Shown piece after piece: positions 49,226-56,836 of a DNA stretch of 64,000 bases. Both the position numbers and the translations under genes were made by a program. Numbering within the stretch: the first letter of the stretch is position 1; each line of letters opens with the position of its first letter. The notes below the pieces were generated by a model. The model searched no databases and had not been told where the DNA came from. It saw nothing but the letters and a program-made list of their open reading frames with translations. This DNA is from Thalassomonas viridans (GTDB taxonomy: Bacteria > Pseudomonadota > Gammaproteobacteria > Enterobacterales > Alteromonadaceae): positions 1 to 64,000 of the forward strand of contig NZ_CP059733.1 of NCBI RefSeq assembly GCF_000948985.2. The letters are read 5' to 3'.

Positions 49226-49771
49226 ATGAAATATTTGAAATTTATGTTACCCGCGCTGGCCCTGTTGGCCTCAGCGCCTTCGTTTGCCGATTTTGTGTTT
49301 ATTAACGGCGGAAAATACATCATCAATGAGTTTGCCACCAGCACAGATACCAGGCGTATTGCGGAATTTGAAATAGACGGAGATGACGGTCAGGAGATCA
49401 CCTTTGACATTACCGCCAAAGTCGCCGGTTTGGGACGCATTAAACCGGACATCATCTGTGAATATAACGCCGGAAGCACAGTTTGTTATACCGGTGATGA
49501 CCCTAATATCAATGACTTTGTTTATGCGGTAAGAATGACCGCTACTTGTGTTGCCGATGACGGCAGTACTGTAGCAATCGGTCAGGATACCGATGACGAA
49601 AACATTTATACCAGCCAGCCTATTCATGATTTTCGCAAGGAAGTCACCTTAACCATAGACAATACCCTGGTTACCGGCGGTAAATGCGACAACATGAACA
49701 TAGATATTCGCGGTAACTTGGATGTTATTGAATATGTTGACTTAGAAGTACTTATTTATGAGCAATTTTAG
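49226..49771 (+). CDS. Secreted beta-rich paralogue family, type 1 (divergent member 17)
   Basis: 181 residues with a TTTTTAAGGATAAAAA site and signal peptide about 1-21 (ends APSFA). It is the most diverged plus-strand type 1 copy: VFINGGKYIINEFATSTD, GQEITFDITAKVAGLGR, CEYNAGSTVC loop, ATCVADDGSTVAIGQDTDDE, KEVTLTI, GGKCDNMNIDIRG, LEVLIYEQF. An insertion (VADDGST) splits the usual CNGIAIG block. It ends the array; a hairpin terminator follows 16 bases after the stop. Confidence 0.78.
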   Translation: MKYLKFMLPALALLASAPSFADFVFINGGKYIINEFATSTDTRRIAEFEIDGDDGQEITFDITAKVAGLGRIKPDIICEYNAGSTVCYTGDDPNINDFVYAVRMTATCVADDGSTVAIGQDTDDENIYTSQPIHDFRKEVTLTIDNTLVTGGKCDNMNIDIRGNLDVIEYVDLEVLIYEQF

Positions 49772-49787
49772 CTGATAAATGTATAAC

Positions 49788-49814
49788 GCCGGCACTGTTT
49801 GTTGCCGGCATTTT
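49788..49814 (+). terminator. Terminator at the end of the paralogue array
   Basis: A perfect 7-bp stem GCCGGCA / TGCCGGC with an eight-base loop is followed by TTTTA after one A. It probably ends the operon that begins near 40457. Confidence 0.7.
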
Positions 49815-49869
49815 AGTGGCCGAACCGGTTACGTTAAATAAAAAATATAAATGTTATAAGGAAATTATT

Positions 49870-50343
49870 ATGAAGTTTAAATCCTCAACCTTAGCCTGTT
49901 CATTATTGCTGACCCTGGCCAGCGCGCAAAGCTTTGCCTTGGATCAGAGCCGTACCTGGTATGCCGGTACTTTGGGTAATTCTGCCGTAATCGAAACCAG
50001 TGTTGGTTGTATCGATCAGGATATGATGTGGGAGAAACATGTGATCAAGGCCAATGCCTGGGATAATCAATGGTTCCAGTCGCGGGATTATGAGTGGACC
50101 TTTGCCATTTATAATACTAACCGTTCCGGCGCTTACCTGAGCGGGCCTGAATTTGTCCTCGATACCAGCCGTTTGCATGATGCGTCAGGCTCTACTGTGG
50201 ATGCCCAGGGCAATGACCTTTCGGTGACCTTTTATACCATACGTCCTTATGAACCTATGACTTCCGTTAGAGAAAGAAACGATACAACGCCTTATAACAT
50301 GATAGGTTATATGGGCCTTGATGCGGAATGTGATTTTAATTAG
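49870..50343 (+). CDS. Small secreted protein, unrelated to the array
   Basis: 157 residues from ATG 49870 (ATAAGGAAATTATT site), with signal peptide about 1-23 (ends AQSFA). The mature protein is Trp/Tyr-rich with two cysteines (VGCIDQDMMWEKH and the final AECDFN). It has none of the VYVxG / GQxLxFD blocks of the neighbouring family, and I recognise no domain. It lies after the array's terminator and shares a bidirectional terminator with the convergent PagL-like gene. Function unknown. Confidence 0.65.
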   Translation: MKFKSSTLACSLLLTLASAQSFALDQSRTWYAGTLGNSAVIETSVGCIDQDMMWEKHVIKANAWDNQWFQSRDYEWTFAIYNTNRSGAYLSGPEFVLDTSRLHDASGSTVDAQGNDLSVTFYTIRPYEPMTSVRERNDTTPYNMIGYMGLDAECDFN

Positions 50344-50381
50344 TCAGTTGATGCCGGGTTTTATAGAAACGGCAGCTGATC

Positions 50382-50419
50382 TCAACCCTTCGCCAGTCGC
50401 TTAAACAGCGAAGGGTTGA
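50382..50419. terminator. Bidirectional terminator between convergent genes
   Basis: A perfect 12-bp stem TCAACCCTTCGC / GCGAAGGGTTGA with a 14-base loop lies between the stops of two convergent genes. T-rich and A-rich flanks are modest. It probably serves both strands. Confidence 0.7.
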
Positions 50420-50421
50420 CT

Positions 50422-50970
50422 TTAAAACGCCAAAGTATAATTAATGCCCAGCATACTAACGCCGTCATTGGCGCTGGCCAGATCGGCATTGGAATAATGC
50501 ACCCAGCTCAGGGCCAGCTCAAAGTGTTTGCCGAAACCGACCCCGGCGGCGACTTTATCTTCGAACAACCATTCCGAACCCAGATCCCGTTTTTCAAAGC
50601 CGCGATGGGCCAGTTTGATCACGCCGACACCGAGATCAAAGAAATAATAATAATCCTTGGCGGGCAGCACGTAACGAAAAACTGGATTAATGGCCCAGCC
50701 GGTATTATCACTCTGCTTCCATAACTCCCAGTGGATGTAGGACAGCTCCCAGCGCCCGGTCAGATAACCCCAGCGGCTTTCCAGCCATTTCTTGTCGAAA
50801 CTCCAGAGTAACGAATAACGCTGCATTACATCGGAGTTCTTGGTTTCCTTGCCGTCCGAAAAATGGATACCGAAAGTGCCGCCGTGGTTGTCGGCAAAAG
50901 CACTACCGTAGTTGATGTTATAAAGGGTAATAATAAGAAAGAGTTGGATCAGGGGCTTGTTGAAGAGCAT
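50422..50970 (-). CDS. PagL-like lipid A 3-O-deacylase (acyloxyacyl hydrolase)
   Basis: 182 residues with a signal peptide (about 1-26, ends GSAFA). Alternating strands rich in Trp/Tyr fit an eight-stranded outer-membrane barrel, and it ends in Phe. Near the C-terminus SWVHYSNADLASANDG matches the PagL active-site region, where His and Ser (HxS) form the catalytic pair with a downstream acid. PagL removes the 3-O acyl chain from lipid A in the outer membrane and alters surface charge and immune recognition. The family is inferred from this motif and topology. It is convergent with the secreted-protein gene to its left. Confidence 0.75.
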   Translation of the reverse strand: MLFNKPLIQLFLIITLYNINYGSAFADNHGGTFGIHFSDGKETKNSDVMQRYSLLWSFDKKWLESRWGYLTGRWELSYIHWELWKQSDNTGWAINPVFRYVLPAKDYYYFFDLGVGVIKLAHRGFEKRDLGSEWLFEDKVAAGVGFGKHFELALSWVHYSNADLASANDGVSMLGINYTLAF

Positions 50971-51141
50971 TGTTTTTCTACCATAACCTTAGACTGCCCG
51001 GTTAAGGGGCGCTTTATTTATAGATAATAGATCAAGTGCTTTATTTCTCCACATCAAGTGTTTCCGGGGCATTTTTGTCGTTATTTTCGACATTTTTAGT
51101 TAACTGCCGGTTGCATTTGTTTAAAACTCAGGTAGAATTTC

Positions 51142-51175
51142 TTTCAAATCGAAAGTTAAGTTGTTTCAACCGAAA
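51142..51175 (+). promoter_or_regulatory. Putative operators of the DeoR-type regulator
   Basis: Two palindrome-like boxes, TTTCAAATCGAAA at 51142-51154 and TTTCAACCGAAA at 51164-51175, lie 22 bases apart (two helical turns) directly before the regulator's ATG. A third copy, TTTCAAACCGAAA, sits inside the gene at 51401-51413. The TTTC-n-GAAA form agrees with known sites of DeoR/GlpR-type repressors. They probably serve autoregulation and control of glmS. Confidence 0.6.
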
Positions 51176-51180
51176 TAAAA

Positions 51181-51954
51181 ATGTCAAAAAGAAACACCCA
51201 GCAACGCCGTCATACCATAATTACCGAGCTCAACCAGAGCGGTCAGGTGAGTGTTGAAAGCTTGGCCAGGCAATTTTCCACTTCGGAAGTTACCATACGC
51301 AAAGACCTATCGGCACTGGAAGCTAGCGGTTTGTTATTACGCCGTTACGGCGGCGCCATCTCCCTGCCTGCCGAGATCATCGAACAGAAAGTTGAAAATG
51401 TTTCAAACCGAAAGTTAGCTATCGCCAAAGAAGCGGTTAAACTGATCAAAGATCACCACCGTATTATTATCGACAGCGGCCGCACCACTTCCGCCTTGGT
51501 GCCGGAACTGGCGGCAAGAAAAGGTCTGGTGGTGATGACTAATTCGCTTGATGTTGCCTGCGAGTTACGGGCGCTGGAAAATGAGCCGACAATTTTGATG
51601 ACCGGGGGCACCTGGGATCCGCAATCGGAAGCCTTTCAGGGACAGGTGGCGGAAAATGTTTTACGCTCATATGACTTTGATCAGCTTTTTGTCGGCGCCG
51701 ATGGCATAGACATTGAGCGGGGCACAACAACTTTTAACGAACTTATCGGTCTTAGCCGGGTGATGGCTGAGGTTTCCCGGGAAATTATCGTGATGGTGGA
51801 GTCGGAAAAAATCAACCGGAAAATCCCCAACCTGGAATTGTCCTGGCAGCAAATACACACCCTGATCACCGATGATGAAATTTTACCTTCGGTGAAAGAT
51901 CAACTATTACAACAAGGCGTAAACTTAATTTGCGCCCAACAAATGAAAGGATAA
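51181..51954 (+). CDS. DeoR/GlpR-family transcriptional regulator
   Basis: 257 residues. The N-terminal winged helix-turn-helix contains the family signature ([20 protein letters not shown] then [18 protein letters not shown]). The C-terminal DeoRC sugar-phosphate sensor domain includes [19 protein letters not shown], and a later [11 protein letters not shown]. It is followed by glmS after 4 bases, so the two form an operon, and the ligand is likely an amino-sugar phosphate. Operator-like boxes overlap its promoter. Regulation of hexosamine synthesis is inference from context; similar regulators sit before glmS in other marine gammaproteobacteria as far as I recall. Confidence 0.92.
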   Translation: MSKRNTQQRRHTIITELNQSGQVSVESLARQFSTSEVTIRKDLSALEASGLLLRRYGGAISLPAEIIEQKVENVSNRKLAIAKEAVKLIKDHHRIIIDSGRTTSALVPELAARKGLVVMTNSLDVACELRALENEPTILMTGGTWDPQSEAFQGQVAENVLRSYDFDQLFVGADGIDIERGTTTFNELIGLSRVMAEVSREIIVMVESEKINRKIPNLELSWQQIHTLITDDEILPSVKDQLLQQGVNLICAQQMKG

Positions 51955-51958
51955 ATTT

Positions 51959-53791
51959 ATGTGTGGAATCGTCGGAGCGGTAGCACAACGTGATGTCGCA
52001 GATATATTAGTAGAAGGCTTAAAACGCCTGGAATACCGGGGTTATGATTCGGCCGGTGTCGTCATTGTCGATCAGGACAAGCAGTTAAACCGGGTGCGCC
52101 GCCTGGGTAAAGTACAGGAACTGGCGGACGCCCTGCATGCCACACCGCTAACCGGCGGCACAGGTATCGCCCACACCCGTTGGGCCACCCACGGCATTCC
52201 CAGCGAAACCAATGCCCACCCCCATATGTCGGACGATACTATTGCCCTGGTACATAACGGCATTATCGAAAACCATGACGAACTGCGCAGCAAGTTGCAG
52301 GAATTAGGTTATGTGTTTGTTTCCGAAACCGACACCGAAGTGATGACCCACCTGGTACATCACGAATTAAAAACCAGCGACAGCTTGCTGGAAGCGGTAC
52401 AAAAAACCGTGAAGCAGCTGGAAGGCGCGTACGGCACAGTGATCATGGACAAACGTGATCCCGAGCGTGTGGTTGTTGCCCGCTCCGGCAGTCCGCTGGT
52501 AATAGGTTACGGTCTGGGTGAAAACTTCATTGCTTCGGACATTATGGCCTTACTGCCGGTAACCCGTCAGTTCAGCTATCTGGAAGAAGGCGATGTGGCC
52601 GAAGTGACCCGTTTCGAAGTGAATATTTTCGACAAAGACGGCAACCCGGCAGAGCGCCCGGCGCAGGAATCTGAAGTCAGCCACGACGCCGGCGATAAAG
52701 GCGAATACCGCCACTACATGTTAAAAGAAACCTACGAACAGCCGACCGCTATCCGCAATACCCTGGAGCACCGCATAATCGCCGGTAAGCTGGATATCAA
52801 CACCTTCGGTGACGGCGCTGATGAAATCTTCAAAGACATCAAACACGTACAAATCATTGCCTGCGGCACCAGCTACCACTCAGGCATGGTGGCCCGCTAC
52901 TGGTTAGAAGCCATGGCCGGGGTGTCTTGTAACATCGAAATTGCCAGCGAATTTAGATACCGCCGCAGCCATGTACCGGATAACGCCCTGCTGGTAACCA
53001 TTTCCCAGTCAGGTGAAACCGCCGATACCTTAGCGGCCCTGCGTCTGGCAAAAGAATTGGGTTACCGCGCCAGCTTAACTATCTGTAACGTGCCCGGTTC
53101 TTCTTTGGTGCGTGAATCAGACCTGGCCTTTATGACCAAAGCCGGTGCGGAAATCGGTGTGGCTTCCACCAAAGCCTTTACCACTCAGCTGGTAGGTTTA
53201 TTAATGATGACCCTGGCCATCGGCCAGCATCACGGCATGGACGAGCAAACTCAGGCCCAAATCACCCAGTCGTTAATGACACTGCCAAATAAACTGGAAG
53301 AAGTGCTGGCGCTGGCGGGCTCTATCGAAGGTTTGGCGGAAGATTTTGCCGACAAACATCACGCCTTATTCTTGGGCCGTGGCGATCAGTACCCTATCGC
53401 TATGGAAGGGGCGCTGAAATTAAAAGAAATCTCTTATATTCACGCCGAAGCCTATGCCGCCGGTGAACTGAAACACGGCCCGCTGGCACTGATTGATGCA
53501 GAAATGCCGGTAATCGTAGTAGCACCGCAAAACGATCTAATCGAGAAGCTGAAATCAAACGTGGAAGAAGTACGCGCCCGTGGTGGTTTAATGTATGTAT
53601 TCGCCGATGCTGCCGCTAACTTCGCCAGTGATGAAACCATGAAGGTTATCGATGTGCCTCACTGTGATGACCTGATAGCACCGATTGTTTATACCTTGCC
53701 GCTGCAGTTGTTGTCTTATTATGTGGCGATTATTAAAGGTACGGATGTGGATCAGCCTCGTAACTTGGCCAAATCTGTAACTGTCGAATAG
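51959..53791 (+). CDS. glmS: Glutamine-fructose-6-phosphate aminotransferase (isomerizing)
   Basis: 610 residues. It makes glucosamine-6-phosphate from fructose-6-phosphate and glutamine, the first step to UDP-GlcNAc. The N-terminal Cys (MCGIVGAV) is the glutaminase nucleophile. Two SIS sugar-isomerase domains follow ([38 protein letters not shown]). The protein ends AKSVTVE as in E. coli. Its last 36 or so codon bases (GATCAGCCTCGTAACTTGGC region) are the TnsD recognition site of Tn7, and a Tn7-type element has inserted 25 bp downstream without harming the gene. Confidence 0.98.
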   Translation: MCGIVGAVAQRDVADILVEGLKRLEYRGYDSAGVVIVDQDKQLNRVRRLGKVQELADALHATPLTGGTGIAHTRWATHGIPSETNAHPHMSDDTIALVHNGIIENHDELRSKLQELGYVFVSETDTEVMTHLVHHELKTSDSLLEAVQKTVKQLEGAYGTVIMDKRDPERVVVARSGSPLVIGYGLGENFIASDIMALLPVTRQFSYLEEGDVAEVTRFEVNIFDKDGNPAERPAQESEVSHDAGDKGEYRHYMLKETYEQPTAIRNTLEHRIIAGKLDINTFGDGADEIFKDIKHVQIIACGTSYHSGMVARYWLEAMAGVSCNIEIASEFRYRRSHVPDNALLVTISQSGETADTLAALRLAKELGYRASLTICNVPGSSLVRESDLAFMTKAGAEIGVASTKAFTTQLVGLLMMTLAIGQHHGMDEQTQAQITQSLMTLPNKLEEVLALAGSIEGLAEDFADKHHALFLGRGDQYPIAMEGALKLKEISYIHAEAYAAGELKHGPLALIDAEMPVIVVAPQNDLIEKLKSNVEEVRARGGLMYVFADAAANFASDETMKVIDVPHCDDLIAPIVYTLPLQLLSYYVAIIKGTDVDQPRNLAKSVTVE

Positions 53792-53816
53792 GTTTCAGGT
53801 CACTCGCCTGTATATT
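53792..53816 (+). other. attTn7 insertion point
   Basis: Exactly 25 bases separate the glmS TAG from the transposon end TGTGGG. This matches the Tn7 insertion position downstream of glmS. The last five, ATATT (53812-53816), would be one copy of the 5-bp target duplication. The other copy should lie beyond the far transposon end, outside this window. Confidence 0.85.
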
Positions 53817-53884
53817 TGTGGGAGAGTAATAAAGTATCATACTAAGTAATAAAGTATCATACTGAGTAATAAAGTTGCATACTG
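53817..53884 (+). repeat. Transposon end with three 20-bp TnsB-type repeats
   Basis: The terminal TGTGGGAG is followed by three direct repeats of exactly 20 bp (starts 53825, 53845, 53865), each reading AGTAATAAAGTATCATACTR with minor changes in the third (TTGCAT). Tn7's right end has four overlapping sites containing ACAATAAAGTCTTAAACT, so sequence and layout correspond, with one site fewer here. Confidence 0.9.
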
Positions 53885-53885
53885 A

Positions 53886-53934
53886 AACCGTCCTGGCTAT
53901 GCTCATATAGTGAGCAGAAACAGGGCGGTTTTTT
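53886..53934 (+). terminator. Terminator-like hairpin directly before tnsA
   Basis: AACCGTCCTG (53886-53895) pairs with CAGGGCGGTT (53921-53930) with one G-T pair. An inner GCTCA/TGAGC stem is nested in the loop. Six T (53929-53934) lead straight into the tnsA ATG at 53935. The only ribosome-binding-like sequence of tnsA (AGGGCGG) lies in the 3' arm. The hairpin could stop transcripts entering from glmS and also hide the tnsA start site. Confidence 0.65.
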
Positions 53935-54762
53935 ATGGCATCGAGAAAAGTTGGCAACTCAGAAGCTAAGAACAGGAAATGGATTAAAGAAGGCAGGGGC
54001 TCCGGACAAAATGCAGACTATAAGCCTTGGCTCACCGTCAGGGATTTACCCTCTGACGACCGGGTTCACAGGATTTTCGGCCATAAATCCCAGCGCACCC
54101 ATCACCTGCTTTCCGATATAGAGCTCGCGGTATTCCTGCTACTCGAATGGCATCAGGAAGTTATCCAGATCCGTGAACAATTCCCGTTAGAAATAGATAC
54201 TACCTTAGATATTGCCCGGGACACCGGCATAGACCACCCCAGCTTTTCCGGGGTAAAGCAATATATGTCGTCCGACTTTCTCGTTAATTCCTGCGATTCT
54301 GAACAACTGAAATTTGTCCTGCAGGCAAAGTCCGCCGAGGCGTTAAACGATGCCCGTACCATAGAGAAGCTTGAACTGGAGAGGCGTTACTGGCAGTTGA
54401 AGGAAGTGCCCTGGTGCCTGATCACCGAACGGGATATTCCCCAGACCATTATCAAAAACATCAAGTGGCTCTACCCGGCCCAAAGGGATGAAATCGATCT
54501 CGATTTGTTGTTTCAACGGGTCGATTACTACGGGTATCATTTTTCGCAAAACCCCGATCAAAATATTATCGATATCTGCAAGAACCTGGATATGGCCTAT
54601 GAACTGCCCATCGGCGAATCCCTGGCAGAGGTGCGGCAGCTATTGGCCAAGCGTTGCTTTACTTTCGATATTTTTACCCTGGCGCCCAAGCTAAAGGCCC
54701 GTCAGCTGGAGATAGGAAGCGTTCAATTGCTGCAGGAGGCATATCATGTTTCAAATCAATGA
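53935..54762 (+). CDS. tnsA: Tn7-like transposase endonuclease subunit TnsA
   Basis: 275 residues; TnsA cuts the 5' strands at the transposon ends, making cut-and-paste transposition possible with TnsB. It aligns from the first residues with Tn7 TnsA as I recall it (IKEGRG, DYxPWLTV, HHLLSDIELAVFLLLEW). The restriction-enzyme-like active site is complete: Glu63 in SDIELAVF, Asp113 in MSSDFLV and Lys131 in QAKSAEAL (Tn7 E63, D114, K132). The C-terminal domain that contacts TnsC is present. It overlaps tnsB by 17 bases. Confidence 0.96.
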   Translation: MASRKVGNSEAKNRKWIKEGRGSGQNADYKPWLTVRDLPSDDRVHRIFGHKSQRTHHLLSDIELAVFLLLEWHQEVIQIREQFPLEIDTTLDIARDTGIDHPSFSGVKQYMSSDFLVNSCDSEQLKFVLQAKSAEALNDARTIEKLELERRYWQLKEVPWCLITERDIPQTIIKNIKWLYPAQRDEIDLDLLFQRVDYYGYHFSQNPDQNIIDICKNLDMAYELPIGESLAEVRQLLAKRCFTFDIFTLAPKLKARQLEIGSVQLLQEAYHVSNQ

Positions 54763-56836
54763 GGTGGTCGAATACAACCAGGCACTGTATCGCATTTTAA
54801 TCCTGCTGCCCGATCACCTGATATGGATAGCTCTGGAAGATAAGTCGGCATTTCCCCGGCTGATGAGTCAAAGTGAACTAAGCACAGCCATCGATGAAGA
54901 GATATTATTCCGCAGGCAAGATCCCTATGTCGAGCTGGCCTTTCAAACCCCGGAAGAAGGCTCGACCGCCAGGGTAAAGAGAGATAAGAATTATCAGTTG
55001 ATAAAGCCTCTGCTGGATTCCCCTGAATGTTACCTACCTAAGTCCCGTTCAGCCATTATCAACAAGATTATTGCCGAACAGGGGTCAACCAAGCAGACCC
55101 TTTACCGTTTGGCCCGCCGTTATTGGCAGCGCGGGCAAACGCCCAATGCCCTACTGCCGGACTATAAAAACTCGGGAGCCAAGGGGAAAAAGCGCACCGG
55201 CACAGCTAAAAAACTCGGTCGGCCAAGAAAAGACATGCCGGGAATGGGCGTCATTATCGACGATTTCATCGAAAGACTGTTCCGAATAGCCATAGACAAA
55301 TATTTGCTGACGGATAAGGGCTATTCCTTTCCCTATGCCCACCGGCGGTTTAAAACTATATATGAAAACCACTTTCCCGATACGCCCGAGGAGGAAATGC
55401 CCACCAACTGGCAGATGCTGCATTTTTATAAACGGGAATACCAGCAGGCAGAGAAGATACAAGCGCGCGTTTCCCGCATCGCGTTCAATAAAGACGTCAG
55501 GCCTATAATCAGTACCGCCAATACCCAGGTGCTTGGTCCTGGCTCTAGATATGAAATAGATGCCACCATTGCCGATATTTACCTGGTTTCGGATAGCGAC
55601 AGGGGCAATATTGTTGGCCGTCCCGTGGTTTATATGGTGAAAGATGTTTTCAGCCGTATGGTTGCCGGTTTTTATGTGGGCTTTGAAAACGCCTCGTATG
55701 TTGCAGCCATGCAGTCGCTTGCCATGGCGATGACGGATAAGGTTGAGTTGTGCCGGCAATACGGTTTTGAAATCGACAGCGAAGATTGGCCTGCTGTAGG
55801 GCTACCGGATGCCATATTGGCTGACCGGGGGGAAATGCTCGGCTACCAGATTGAAAGCCTGGAGAATAATTTTTCCGTACGTATAGAGAATACTCCACCC
55901 TACCGGGGCGAAGCCAAGGGTATAGTCGAACGCAGCTTTAAAGCCCTGCATGCCGATTATTCGGCATTTGCTCCAGGTGTGGTAACCGGCACCAAGATCA
56001 AAAAGCGTGGGGACAAGGACTACCGGCTGGATGCCAGGCTGACCATACGAGAATTCAAGGAAATTTTGTTGTCGTCGATCTTATACCACAACCAGTTTGC
56101 CGTACTCGAAAAATATGACCGGGATATAGACATGCCCACCGACCTACCCCTGGTGCCCAAGGAGCTTTGGAACTGGGGGCTGCAGCACAGAACAGGTAGA
56201 TTGAGAGCAGCTTCCTACGATGCCTTGCGTGTATCTCTATTGCCGCGCATCAAGGCCACGCTTTCCGACCTGGGTGCCTGTGCTTTTGGTGTTTATTATA
56301 CGTCTGAAGAACTTATTAAACTGGGCTGGCTGCACAGGTCGCCAGAAACCGTCCGACCGGAAAAAATAGATGCCGCCTATGACCCGGGCTCTGCCGATCA
56401 CATCTACCTATTCCCTGAAAAAAACAGCACCAAATACTGGATATGCAAGTTGGCCGACCGTTCCCGCGAGTTTGTCGGCTCATCCTTTTGGGACGTTTGG
56501 CAATTGCAGGCCCAGCAGAAGCAAACTATGGCGAAAAGCAAGGTAGTGTCGGAGCAGAAGAAACGGCACCATGAAGAATTTGTGGTAGATAAAATTAAGC
56601 AGGCCGTAAAGATGGCGGCCGATACGGGATCTTTGTCTAATGCCGAGCGCATTGCAGCCATTAACGACAATAAGCGAAAGGAAAAAGCGGTGGAAAGACG
56701 GGAGAACGCTTACCGGCCGGAGAAAACGACCCGGGACAGGGAAGCGGATGTTGTTCACCTGGCTGAGCCTGAAGAGCCGGATTACAGCTACCCGGACCAT
56801 ATTGATGAACTTTTTGGCGAGGATGACGAGTTATGA
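54746..56836 (+). CDS. tnsB: Tn7-like transposase TnsB (DDE)
   Basis: 696 residues; a DDE/RNase H-fold integrase that binds the end repeats and joins 3' ends to target DNA. The catalytic triad is Asp272 (SRYEIDATIAD), Asp360 (ILADRGEMLGY) and Glu395 (GIVERSFKALH), each one residue from the Tn7 positions 273/361/396. N-terminal helix-turn-helix domains precede the core, and a basic C-terminal tail that would contact TnsC follows. The start lies within tnsA (GGAGGCATATC site) and the stop overlaps tnsC as ATGA. Confidence 0.97.
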   Translation: MFQINEVVEYNQALYRILILLPDHLIWIALEDKSAFPRLMSQSELSTAIDEEILFRRQDPYVELAFQTPEEGSTARVKRDKNYQLIKPLLDSPECYLPKSRSAIINKIIAEQGSTKQTLYRLARRYWQRGQTPNALLPDYKNSGAKGKKRTGTAKKLGRPRKDMPGMGVIIDDFIERLFRIAIDKYLLTDKGYSFPYAHRRFKTIYENHFPDTPEEEMPTNWQMLHFYKREYQQAEKIQARVSRIAFNKDVRPIISTANTQVLGPGSRYEIDATIADIYLVSDSDRGNIVGRPVVYMVKDVFSRMVAGFYVGFENASYVAAMQSLAMAMTDKVELCRQYGFEIDSEDWPAVGLPDAILADRGEMLGYQIESLENNFSVRIENTPPYRGEAKGIVERSFKALHADYSAFAPGVVTGTKIKKRGDKDYRLDARLTIREFKEILLSSILYHNQFAVLEKYDRDIDMPTDLPLVPKELWNWGLQHRTGRLRAASYDALRVSLLPRIKATLSDLGACAFGVYYTSEELIKLGWLHRSPETVRPEKIDAAYDPGSADHIYLFPEKNSTKYWICKLADRSREFVGSSFWDVWQLQAQQKQTMAKSKVVSEQKKRHHEEFVVDKIKQAVKMAADTGSLSNAERIAAINDNKRKEKAVERRENAYRPEKTTRDREADVVHLAEPEEPDYSYPDHIDELFGEDDEL

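Noticed and set aside
51955..51960. glmS ribozyme or other riboswitch before glmS
   Set aside because: Only four bases separate the regulator gene from glmS. There is no room for a ribozyme, and that class belongs mainly to Firmicutes.
53825..53884. CRISPR-like or iteron repeats
   Set aside because: The three 20-bp repeats abut with no spacers and sit at a Tn7-type terminus beside tnsA, so TnsB binding sites explain them.
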